A stretch of DNA of 64,000 nt from Pseudopedobacter sp035496935 (lineage in GTDB: Bacteria > Bacteroidota > Bacteroidia > Sphingobacteriales > Sphingobacteriaceae). The notes under the pieces are model-generated. The model saw only the letters and a list, made by a program, of their open reading frames with translations. It was not told the DNA's origin and ran no database searches. Each line of letters starts with the position of its first letter. The stretch's first letter is position 1. A program made the translations under genes and the position numbers. Positions 7,386 to 14,252 of the stretch are shown here, piece after piece. The DNA lies in NCBI GenBank assembly GCA_035496935.1, contig DATJED010000018.1:1-64000 (forward strand), read 5' to 3'.

Positions 7386-7516
7386 GGCGCTCGTTTGCAA
7401 CGAGTGCTTAATATGGGTTCTCTATTTTATTGAGATGAAAGTAGAATCTTCATTTTTTCTGAAAATAAAGGGCTGAAACATGTACAGCTACTTTAAGTAC
7501 TCGTTGAAACGAGCGC
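7386..7516. repeat. Inverted pair of REP-like hairpins
   Basis: GCGCTCGTT-TGC-AACGAGTGC (from 7388) is a hairpin. TAAGTACTCGTTGAAACGAG (from 7494) is an inverted relative of the same sequence. They bracket about 83 bases between two genes. The layout resembles paired REP (BIME-like) units, which tyrosine-type REP transposases mobilise in other genomes; no such transposase is in this window. Confidence 0.65.
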
Positions 7517-7578
7517 AATTTTGAGATATTAAAATATAAACCAACTAGCAAATTAGCTCTAAAGCCTATATAACTATT

Positions 7579-7986
7579 ATGAACTTTGCTATAAAAGAGA
7601 CCAAAGATGTTAGGCAGGAAGATATAATCGAGCTTTACAAGGCAAATCATTGGTCTTCTGCAGAAAAACCCGAGCAGTTGTACAAAGCTTTGTTAAATTC
7701 ACATTCTTTCGTTACGGCTTGGTATCACGAAAAACTCGTTGGATTAGGAAATGCGCTTTCTGACGGACATTTGGTTGTTTATTATCCTCATTTGATAGTT
7801 CATCCCGACTTTCATGGAAAAGGTATTGGGAAGCTTATTTTAAAAAGATTCCAAGAAAAATATGTTGATTTTCATCAGCAGATTTTAGTAGCAGATGGAA
7901 AAGCAATAGATTTTTACGAAAAATGTGGATTTGAACGAGCTGGAGAAACAAAGGCAATGTGGATTTATCAAGGAAAGGATCATTAG
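7579..7986 (+). CDS. GNAT family N-acetyltransferase
   Basis: 135 residues. The acetyl-CoA binding segment is visible: LIVHPDFHGKGIGKLIL (about 74-90) carries the R/Q-x-x-G-x-G/A type loop, here HGKGIGK. C-terminal ADGKAIDFYEKCGFERAG is the usual GNAT motif B, in which the acetyl-CoA end packs. The substrate cannot be told from the sequence. It is a single gene with no obvious operon partners. Confidence 0.88.
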   Translation: MNFAIKETKDVRQEDIIELYKANHWSSAEKPEQLYKALLNSHSFVTAWYHEKLVGLGNALSDGHLVVYYPHLIVHPDFHGKGIGKLILKRFQEKYVDFHQQILVADGKAIDFYEKCGFERAGETKAMWIYQGKDH

Positions 7987-8233
7987 TACGCTACCCTTTC
8001 ATGGGCAATGCTTGCTATTATTTTCAAGTTCGAAGTCATTCATTAAATTGCTCAGATGGAAATTGAAAAGACATATAAAATGTGGATAAATCTTCTTCTC
8101 GAGCAGAAGTTTACCTTTCTATTGCTATGAGATGATCTGCGCTCCTATTAAGGGTGATTTAAATAATCACTGAAGGCCAGGACTGTTTGCAATGGAATAC
8201 TGAAATCTCCACAACCAGAAATGCACAAATTTA

Positions 8234-8761
8234 ATGAACAACAAGAAAAATATATTTGTAATTATTGGCAGTGCAAGTTCCAATTCTGCAAACCTAAAAC
8301 TCGTTGAGAAAATTGCAAGTTTAGCAGAAAGCGAGTTTAACTTAACCATTTTTAACGATTTAAAAACGCTTCCTCACTTCGATCCGAAACTTTCAGAAGA
8401 AAATCCGCCAAGAATGATTTTGGAATTTAGAAACGCAATAGAAAATGCAGACGGAATAATAGTTTGTACGCCTGAATACGTTTTTAGCATTCCGAGTGGA
8501 TTAAAGAATGCCTTTGAGTGGTGTATTTCTACAACAATTTTCACCAACAAACCAAGCGGCTTAATAACTGCTTCAGCAAGCGGAGAAAAAGGACACGAAG
8601 AATTACAATTGATCATGAAAACAATGATGGCCAAATTCACCAACGAAACCACTTTGCTGATTCAAGGAATAAAAGGAAAATTTGATGGGCAAGGTAATTT
8701 AACCGACCTTGAAACCCAAAGGCTAAACAGTTTTATAAGTGCTTTTTTGAATTTGATCTGA
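8234..8761 (+). CDS. NADPH-dependent FMN reductase family protein
   Basis: 175 residues. The flavodoxin-like fold is shown by VIIGSASSNSANLKLVEKIA at the start (phosphate-binding loop), the FDPKLSEENPP segment and the TPEYVFSIPSGLKNAFEW motif (about 77-94) typical of this family. These enzymes reduce FMN, quinones or azo compounds using NADPH. About 246 bases without a gene separate it from the acetyltransferase. Its physiological substrate is unknown. Confidence 0.88.
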   Translation: MNNKKNIFVIIGSASSNSANLKLVEKIASLAESEFNLTIFNDLKTLPHFDPKLSEENPPRMILEFRNAIENADGIIVCTPEYVFSIPSGLKNAFEWCISTTIFTNKPSGLITASASGEKGHEELQLIMKTMMAKFTNETTLLIQGIKGKFDGQGNLTDLETQRLNSFISAFLNLI

Positions 8762-8856
8762 GGAGGGATTACTTGAGTTAGACAAAATAATGTCAAGCAT
8801 GTGCAAGACAGAGAACGTTTCCAATTCAACAATTTTTCTATTCTACCAATTTTTGG

Positions 8857-8864
8857 TACTTTTG
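8857..8864 (+). promoter_or_regulatory. Candidate -7 promoter element of parDE
   Basis: TACTTTTG is an exact TAnnTTTG match, 16 bases before the antitoxin ATG. No clear -33 TTG lies at the usual distance. Confidence 0.5.
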
Positions 8865-8880
8865 ATTAAAGAATGTTAAA

Positions 8881-9132
8881 ATGAGCAAAAACACTTCAAT
8901 ATCACTTGGAAACTACTTTGACCAATTCGTTAAAAACAGCGTGGATAAAGGAAGGTTTAAAAATGTTAGCGAAGTAATAAGAGCTGGCTTAAGGCTGTTG
9001 GAGGAAGAAGAAAGTAAAGTTATGGCATTGCGGACGGCGATTCAAGAAGGGATTGATAGTGGCACAGCAAACGATTTTGACCCTAAAAAGCATCTTGAAA
9101 ACCTAAAGGCAGAAAAACACGAAAATGCCTGA
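8881..9132 (+). CDS. parD: ParD-like antitoxin
   Basis: 83 residues. The N-terminus (SISLGNYFDQFVKNSVDKGRFKN followed by VSEVIRAGLRLLEEEE) is the ribbon-helix-helix DNA-binding fold of ParD/CopG antitoxins. The C-terminal tail (about 50-83) would bind the toxin. It overlaps the toxin gene by 8 bases, the usual antitoxin-first order. By analogy with known ParDE systems it should repress its own promoter, for which a TACTTTTG element lies just upstream. Confidence 0.9.
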   Translation: MSKNTSISLGNYFDQFVKNSVDKGRFKNVSEVIRAGLRLLEEEESKVMALRTAIQEGIDSGTANDFDPKKHLENLKAEKHENA

Positions 9133-9427
9133 GTTTAGACTGACTAATAAAGCAGTTGAGGATTTATCGAAAATCTGGAATTATACTTTTAACACATGGT
9201 CTGAGAAACAAGCCGATAAGTATTATGAAATGTTGACTTCACACTGTCAATTAATAGCTGAAAGCCCTGGGTTAGGAAAAAATTATGGTGGTATTGCCCA
9301 GGATTTGTTTGGGATTAAAGCTAATAGACATCTGATCTTCTACAGGCAACTTAACGAAAATGCTGTTGAAGTTATAAGGATTTTACATGAGACAATGGAT
9401 TTGAAAAACCGGATATTAGAAGAATAA
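9125..9427 (+). CDS. parE: ParE-like toxin
   Basis: 100 residues. The RelE/ParE fold is indicated by LTNKAVEDLSKIWNYTFNTW at the start, SPGLGKNYGGI in the middle, and HLIFYRQLNENAVEVIRILHETMD at the end. ParE-type toxins usually poison DNA gyrase, whereas RelE types cut mRNA; the HxxFY(R)-VxRILH ending fits ParE. All core motifs are present, so the toxin looks intact. Confidence 0.9.
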   Translation: MPEFRLTNKAVEDLSKIWNYTFNTWSEKQADKYYEMLTSHCQLIAESPGLGKNYGGIAQDLFGIKANRHLIFYRQLNENAVEVIRILHETMDLKNRILEE

Positions 9428-9600
9428 GCCTGTCTTATTCGAAAATACTTGTAGCCAAAGTCTTCCAAATTATAATCTAAAAAAAACTATACTAAAGAAT
9501 GCCAACCTAAAATATGCCTAACGATAAGGCGGATACCAGCCTAAAAATCTTTTCTGACTTTCCGCTGAATTACCATTCCCATAGCAAACAATAATTTTCA

Positions 9601-9608
9601 TAAATTTG
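9601..9608 (+). promoter_or_regulatory. Candidate -7 promoter element of the rhodanese gene
   Basis: TAAATTTG is an exact TAnnTTTG match, 24 bases before the ATG at 9633. No good -33 element was found. Confidence 0.45.
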
Positions 9609-9632
9609 AGGGTATATTAAAATCAAAATCAC

Positions 9633-9950
9633 ATGAAAGAAATAAGCGTTGAAGAATTAAAACAATGGCAAGATGAAGGTAAAGAATTTCAATTGATTGA
9701 TGTTCGTGAGCCGTTTGAATATGAAATGTCGAACATCAAAGGCGAAAACATTCCTTTGGCGGGCGTTGTAATTGAGGCAGATAAAATCAAAAAAGATATT
9801 CCTGTGGTTATGCAGTGCCGTAGTGGCGCAAGAAGTGCAAATGCTTGTATGCAGTTGGAGCAAAATCTGGGCTATACCAATTTATACAATTTAAAAGGAG
9901 GCATATTGGCTTGGGCCGCCGAGTTTGATAACGATATGCAGGTTTACTAA
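9633..9950 (+). CDS. Rhodanese-like domain protein
   Basis: 105 residues forming one rhodanese domain. LIDVREPFEYEMSNIKGENIPL is the N-terminal signature and MQCRSGARSANA holds the active-site Cys in a six-residue loop (C-R-S-G-A-R). Single-domain rhodaneses carry sulfur as a persulfide. It has no signal peptide, so it is cytoplasmic. The next gene begins only 1 base after its stop, so the two are probably co-transcribed. Confidence 0.92.
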   Translation: MKEISVEELKQWQDEGKEFQLIDVREPFEYEMSNIKGENIPLAGVVIEADKIKKDIPVVMQCRSGARSANACMQLEQNLGYTNLYNLKGGILAWAAEFDNDMQVY

Positions 9951-9951
9951 A

Positions 9952-10188
9952 ATGGGTAAACACATTCTTTTTAGCGTAATACTCAATATTTTAATTATCG
10001 GTTCTGCGGCGATGGGCTATTATGGCTACAAAGCCGGTAATTATTATTTTATTCCGTTATTATGCGCAGCGGCGTTTGGACTGAGTGTTTATTATAAGAT
10101 AAAACACATCAAATTTGTAAGGGAAGAAATGAAGCGTAAAGCCGAAGCTAACCTCGTTGCTAAATCCAAAAAGAAAAATAAGCGTTGA
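9952..10188 (+). CDS. Small two-helix membrane protein
   Basis: 78 residues, not recognised. It has two hydrophobic segments (about 5-22 and 28-46) and a basic tail ending in KSKKKNKR. It starts 1 base after the rhodanese stop and is followed 16 bases later by the NUDIX gene, so it is likely the middle gene of a three-gene operon. The ATG at 9952 fits better than the earlier start inside the rhodanese gene. Confidence 0.7.
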   Translation: MGKHILFSVILNILIIGSAAMGYYGYKAGNYYFIPLLCAAAFGLSVYYKIKHIKFVREEMKRKAEANLVAKSKKKNKR

Positions 10189-10204
10189 TTTTTAACTGAT
10201 TTTG

Positions 10205-10753
10205 ATGGACGAGATCAATCCGTGGATTACCCTCAGCAGTAAAAAAGTTTATGATAATCCGTGGATCGGTTTAACCGAACACCAAGTAATTAATCCATCC
10301 GGCGGAAAGGGAATTTACGGTGAAGTGCATTTCAAGAACTTCGCCATCGGGATTATTGCCATAGATACAGACGACCAAATTTTTATGGTTGGCCAGTATC
10401 GTTTCCCGTTGAAACAATACAGTTGGGAGCTTCCGGAAGGTGGCGGACCGCTAAATGAAAACCCTTTAGATTCCGCAAAGCGGGAGTTATTGGAAGAAAC
10501 CGGCTTGGTTGCTAAAAACTGGAAAGAATTACTGAGAATGCACCTTTCAAATTCCGTAAGCGATGAACTTGGTATTTTGTATCTGGCAAATGATTTTGAG
10601 CAATTTGCAGCACAGCCAGAAGAAACAGAACAATTGGAAGTTAAAAAAATCCCATTTGAAGAAGTTTACCAAATGGTAATTAACGGACAAATTACCGATT
10701 CGTTAACTGTTGCAGGCATTTTAAGGGTTAAATTATTACGAGAAGGTTTTTAA
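10205..10753 (+). CDS. NUDIX hydrolase, ADP-ribose pyrophosphatase-like
   Basis: 182 residues. A full Nudix box is present: GGGPLNE, seven residues, then RELLEETGLV (about 80-102). The upstream ...MVGQYRFPLKQYSWELPEG segment is typical of the ADP-ribose/sugar-nucleotide pyrophosphatase branch. It would hydrolyse nucleoside diphosphate-linked compounds with Mg2+. The start is ATG at 10205; a TTG lies one codon earlier. It is close to the genes on both sides and probably co-transcribed with them. Confidence 0.92.
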   Translation: MDEINPWITLSSKKVYDNPWIGLTEHQVINPSGGKGIYGEVHFKNFAIGIIAIDTDDQIFMVGQYRFPLKQYSWELPEGGGPLNENPLDSAKRELLEETGLVAKNWKELLRMHLSNSVSDELGILYLANDFEQFAAQPEETEQLEVKKIPFEEVYQMVINGQITDSLTVAGILRVKLLREGF

Positions 10754-10768
10754 AAATATATTTGCAAA

Positions 10769-11506
10769 ATGAGTAGATTTTTTGGTTTTATTTTAAGCCC
10801 ATTACACCATCTTGCTTTCTTTTTGATCTTAATTATTTTTCACCCTATCCAATGGTTGGGTTTAAAAATGGGCGGTTATAGTGCTCACAAGCGGATTGTA
10901 GATGTCATGAACTTCTTCTTAACCAGCGCTTATTATGTTTTAGGAGGAACGGTAAAATTTGAAAACCATCAGGATTTACCGACAGATAGGCCCATCATTT
11001 TTACGGCCAACCACCAAAGTATGTACGATATCCCGCCGATGATTTGGTTTTTAAGAGATTATCATGCAAAGTTTATCTCTAAAATAGAGCTCACCAAAAA
11101 TATTCCCTCCATATCCTTCAACCTAAAGTACGGCGGTGGTGCAAACATCGACCGTAAGGACAGAAAACAATCACTATCAGAAATTATGAAATTGGGCGAG
11201 CGGATGAAGAACAACAATTGGTCGGCCGTGATTTTTCCTGAGGGAACCCGTTCTAAAGACGGTAAAATGAAAGATTTTCAGATGGGAGGCATCGCAACTA
11301 TCCTAAAAAAAGCACCAAATGCTTTAATTGTTCCGGTGGCGATTGAAAATTCATGGAAAGTGGTAAAAAACGGAACGCTTTGGTTACATGCTTTTGTACC
11401 AATAAAATTTACGGTTTTAAACCCGATTGAACCGTTGGACAGAGATGTAGCAGAAGTAATAAAGGAAGCAGAAACAGCGGTTAGGGCTGTTGTAGAGAAA
11501 CAATAG
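10769..11506 (+). CDS. plsC: 1-acyl-sn-glycerol-3-phosphate acyltransferase
   Basis: 245 residues. The acyltransferase motifs are clear: NHQSMYDIPPM holds the HX4D catalytic pair (about residues 83-88), and FPEGTRS (about 154-160) binds the glycerol phosphate. One or two N-terminal hydrophobic segments anchor it in the inner membrane. It adds the second acyl chain to make phosphatidic acid. It follows the NUDIX gene by 15 bases. A short remnant that matches its C-terminal residues lies downstream at 11824-11868. Confidence 0.92.
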   Translation: MSRFFGFILSPLHHLAFFLILIIFHPIQWLGLKMGGYSAHKRIVDVMNFFLTSAYYVLGGTVKFENHQDLPTDRPIIFTANHQSMYDIPPMIWFLRDYHAKFISKIELTKNIPSISFNLKYGGGANIDRKDRKQSLSEIMKLGERMKNNNWSAVIFPEGTRSKDGKMKDFQMGGIATILKKAPNALIVPVAIENSWKVVKNGTLWLHAFVPIKFTVLNPIEPLDRDVAEVIKEAETAVRAVVEKQ

Positions 11507-11620
11507 CTAGTTTTAAGCAACCCCCCGCCCTATCCCGTCATGTCGGACGATAGGAGACATCTCACTTGCAATTGGGGCATGCTAAATAAATACCTATGTA
11601 AAGTGATTTTTGGGTCATCT

Positions 11621-11772
11621 TACCGCTGACGCCTTTTCAGCACCGTCTTGCCTGCCCTCATGCCGGGCAACGGTATTTACTTTTTTTTCGCAAAAAAGTA
11701 AACAAAAAACTCTCGACTACGCCCTTTGCTATTAAAGGAAGTACTTTTACTTCCTTCTTCTGTGCCGCAAAG
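11621..11772. repeat. Dispersed repeat, inverted copy
   Basis: Its reverse complement aligns with 5301-5570: CTTTGCGG, GAAGTAAAAGTACTTCC, GCAAAGGGCG, GAGAGTTTTT, a hairpin of the TTTACTTTTTT...AAAAAAGTAAA type (about 11676-11702), then TGCCCGGCATGAGGGCAGGC. Confidence 0.7.
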
Positions 11773-11823
11773 TTCTGATGTCGAAAAAGAGGTTAACATT
11801 GGTCTGCGCTTGGGCTGGATTGA

Positions 11824-11868
11824 ATGGGAAAAACAGAAACCGAAGTTAGAGCCGTTGTAGAAAAGTAG
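11824..11868 (+). pseudogene. Remnant of a plsC 3' end
   Basis: The reading frame MGKTETEVRAVVEK-stop matches the last residues of the intact PlsC upstream (AETAVRAVVEKQ-stop). Only about 13 codons survive, and an in-frame stop lies just before. It is probably what is left of a duplicated plsC after the repeat at 11621-11772 and other rearrangements. The match is short, so chance is not excluded. Confidence 0.45.
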
Positions 11869-11888
11869 TAGTGTCGTGTAATGTATAG

Positions 11889-11949
11889 TGTCAGGCTGAG
11901 CGGAGTCGAAGCCTTTGCGAATGATCCTTCGACTTCGCTCAGGAAGACA
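11889..11949. repeat. REP-like hairpin (facing pair)
   Basis: GGCTGAGCGGAGTCGAAGCC and, 14 bases on, CCTTCGACTTCGCTCAGGA form a long hairpin. It lies downstream of rarA and may also stop transcription. Confidence 0.75.
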
Positions 11950-11986
11950 ATTAATATGCATATATTGCTAAACTGAAGTAGCCGGT

Positions 11987-13264
11987 TTAATAACCATATT
12001 TCTTTTTCCAAAGCTCCTTTAAATGTGCTCTGGTTTTTTGCTCAGCGGGATTTTGCTGAGGTTCATAAAGTTTGGTGCCACTTAGTTTTTCCGGAAAAAA
12101 TTCCTGCTCGGTAAAGTTATTCTCGAAAGCATGAGCGTATTTATAGTCTTTACCATAGTCCATATTTTTCATCAGTTTGGTAGGCGCATTTCGTAAATGC
12201 AAAGGCACAGGCAAATCTCCGGTTTGTTTTACCAAAGCTTGGGCTTTTCCAATTGCTTCGTAAGATGCATTGCTTTTCGCTGATGAAGCCATATAAGTAA
12301 CCGCTTGCGAAAGAATAATTCGCGATTCGGGCCAGCCAATTACGTTTACCGCTTGAAAGCAGTTGTTCGCCAGCAGCAAGGCATTTGGGTTTGCGTTTCC
12401 AATATCCTCCGAAGCTAAAATCAGCAGTCTACGGGCAATAAATTTTGGGTCTTCGCCACCTTCAATCATCCTAGCCAGCCAATAAACGGCGGCATTTGGG
12501 TCGCTTCCGCGGATAGATTTTATAAAGGCCGAGATAATATCATAATGTTGTTCACCAGTTTTATCATAAAGCGCCATATTTTGTTGCACATGGCTCAGCA
12601 CAAAATCGTTGGTAATTACCACTTTTTTTTCGTTTGTGGAATTCACCAAAAGCTCAAAAATATTTAAAAGCTTACGCCCATCTCCGCCTGATAATCTTAT
12701 TAACGCTTCGGTTTCTTTAAGTTCAATTTTTTTAGTTTTTAAAACCTCATCGTTTTTTATGGCGTTGTTTAACAAACTAATTAATTCATCTTCGCTCAAA
12801 TTCTGCAAAACATAAACTTGGCAACGGGAAAGCAAAGCCGAAATAACTTCGAACGATGGGTTTTCTGTTGTGGCACCAATTAAAGTTACTAAACCCCGTT
12901 CTACCGCACCCAATAAAGAATCTTGTTGCGATTTGGAGAAACGGTGAATCTCATCGATAAACAGAACGGGTACAATGCCGCCTTTTTTATATTGCGCCGC
13001 TTTCTCAATCATATCCCTCACATCCTTAACGCCCGAATTAATTGCACTTAAAGAAAAGAAAGGCCTATCCAAACTCTGCGAAATAATAAAAGCCAGCGTA
13101 GTTTTTCCAACGCCGGGCGGGCCCCAAAAAATCATGGACGGGATATGGTTATTTTCAATGGCTTTTCGTAAAACAGCACCTTCGCCAACTAAATGCTGTT
13201 GCCCGGTATATTGCGCTAAAGAATGCGGGCGCATACGTTCTGCTAAAGGATCTGATAATGCCAT
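11987..13264 (-). CDS. rarA: Replication-associated recombination protein RarA (MgsA)
   Basis: 425 residues. An AAA+ ATPase core is shown by Walker A GPPGVGKTT (about 48-56), Walker B VLFIDEIHRF (about 100-109), sensor 1 GATTENPSFE, and the C-terminal oligomerisation domain (AFIKSIRGSDPNAAVYWLARM). RarA acts at stalled replication forks. The start (MALSDPLAERMRPHSL) is the family start. A lipoprotein gene lies directly upstream with a 2-base gap, so they are probably one transcript. Confidence 0.94.
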   Translation of the reverse strand: MALSDPLAERMRPHSLAQYTGQQHLVGEGAVLRKAIENNHIPSMIFWGPPGVGKTTLAFIISQSLDRPFFSLSAINSGVKDVRDMIEKAAQYKKGGIVPVLFIDEIHRFSKSQQDSLLGAVERGLVTLIGATTENPSFEVISALLSRCQVYVLQNLSEDELISLLNNAIKNDEVLKTKKIELKETEALIRLSGGDGRKLLNIFELLVNSTNEKKVVITNDFVLSHVQQNMALYDKTGEQHYDIISAFIKSIRGSDPNAAVYWLARMIEGGEDPKFIARRLLILASEDIGNANPNALLLANNCFQAVNVIGWPESRIILSQAVTYMASSAKSNASYEAIGKAQALVKQTGDLPVPLHLRNAPTKLMKNMDYGKDYKYAHAFENNFTEQEFFPEKLSGTKLYEPQQNPAEQKTRAHLKELWKKKYGY

Positions 13265-13266
13265 AT

Positions 13267-13701
13267 CTAAAAATTGATGATTTTTTGAATAGGTTTTTGT
13301 TTAAATGGCGAATTTGATGTTTTTAATTTGCTAAACAAACCGTCATCCGGGTTTTGTAGGTAAACTTCTACCAAATAACGTTCCCCTTTTTTAAATGGCT
13401 TTTTTGGTGTAAAAATGAGCTCATTATCTTTTAAGCTGTAATCACCTGCCAAGGGTTTTTCTAAGTCTTGTAGATCCTCATCAGCTGTTTTTCTGTAAAC
13501 AGCTATATTATTTTGCCACTGAGTTTCACTTAAACTATTTGTAACTAAGGTTTTAACAACAGATTTGTTTATGTTTTTAATAACAATACAACAAGAATCT
13601 GAACTGGTTGAAATCTCAATTTTATTGGCTAATAAATTGCTGTCGGAATGGTTGCAAGACGTTGATAAAATTAACAAAATAACTATATTGAGTCTCCACA
13701 T
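13267..13701 (-). CDS. Hypothetical lipoprotein
   Basis: 144 residues. The N-terminus MWRLNIVILLILSTSC has a lipobox ending at C16. The rest is not recognised but contains IFTPKKPFKKGERYLVEVYLQ, which looks like a beta-sandwich strand pair. It is upstream of rarA with a gap of 2 bases and starts only 17 bases from a divergent plus-strand gene, so the two share an upstream region. Confidence 0.65.
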   Translation of the reverse strand: MWRLNIVILLILSTSCNHSDSNLLANKIEISTSSDSCCIVIKNINKSVVKTLVTNSLSETQWQNNIAVYRKTADEDLQDLEKPLAGDYSLKDNELIFTPKKPFKKGERYLVEVYLQNPDDGLFSKLKTSNSPFKQKPIQKIINF

Positions 13702-13718
13702 CTTATAAAATTAAAAAA

Positions 13719-14063
13719 ATGAAACTGATTATTGAAATCTTGATTATGGGTGTTGCCGTTTTACTGGCCGCCTTTTTAATTCCCGGCGTAACCGTTGATG
13801 GTTTTGGTAGCGCAATTTTGGTGGGTATTTTATTGGCCTTAGCAAATGCGACCATCGGCTTTCTCTTACGGATTTTAACCTTTCCCATCAATTTTTTAAC
13901 ATTGGGCCTAATGTCTTTTATTATAAGCGTACTGATGATTTTGCTGGTTGATTCTTGGATGGATAGCTTTCATACTTCAGGGTTTTTCTCAGCTATGATT
14001 TTTGCTATTGTTTTAGCAATTATCAAGATGCTTTTTAATACCAATAAAACCGTTAAAGATTAA
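13719..14063 (+). CDS. YvlD-like membrane protein (phage_holin_4_2 family)
   Basis: 114 residues with four hydrophobic segments. The pattern AAFLIPGVTVDGFGSAILVG followed by ALANATIG and LPFPINFLTLG-like FPINFLTLGL is the signature of the PF04020 family (YvlD). Despite the family name these are ordinary chromosomal membrane proteins and not lysis proteins. It is divergent from the lipoprotein gene with 17 bases between the starts. Confidence 0.85.
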   Translation: MKLIIEILIMGVAVLLAAFLIPGVTVDGFGSAILVGILLALANATIGFLLRILTFPINFLTLGLMSFIISVLMILLVDSWMDSFHTSGFFSAMIFAIVLAIIKMLFNTNKTVKD

Positions 14064-14140
14064 TATCAGTGAAATTTTTACGTTGAATTACCGCTCGGCT
14101 TTGCTTTTTGCGATTTGAAACGGTTATTTTTGATTTTTTA

Positions 14141-14216
14141 ACCACAGAGTTTGGTGGTCCCTTTCAGGCTGAGCAGAGTCGAAGTCTAACCACAGAAAGT
14201 ACACAGTTCGCAGAGC
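14141..14216. repeat. Composite repeat (ACCACAGAG arms around a REP core)
   Basis: ACCACAGAG at 14141, then a REP-like core (CAGGCTGAGCAGAGTCGAAG, 14165-14184), then CACAGAAAGTACACAGTTCGCAGAG. The same composite is found inverted at 36619-36690. Confidence 0.65.
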
Positions 14217-14252
14217 TGTTTGGTAACTCGTTATACAATCAAAAGAACAAAC

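Larger units (their letters stand above)
11507..11986. repeat. Repeat-rich region between plsC and rarA
   Basis: No intact gene is seen. From left to right it contains an inverted copy of the dispersed ~200-bp repeat (11621-11772), a short remnant of a plsC 3' end (11824-11868) and a facing pair of REP-like elements (11889-11949). Several minus-strand open frames are only shadows of these repeats. Confidence 0.7.

Noticed and set aside
11677..12011. Minus-strand frames downstream of rarA
   Set aside because: They are made of the inverted repeat and REP-like elements and carry peptides typical of those repeats.
13719..14063. The YvlD-like protein as a phage holin
   Set aside because: The family name contains holin, but it is a four-helix chromosomal protein with no lysis genes around it.
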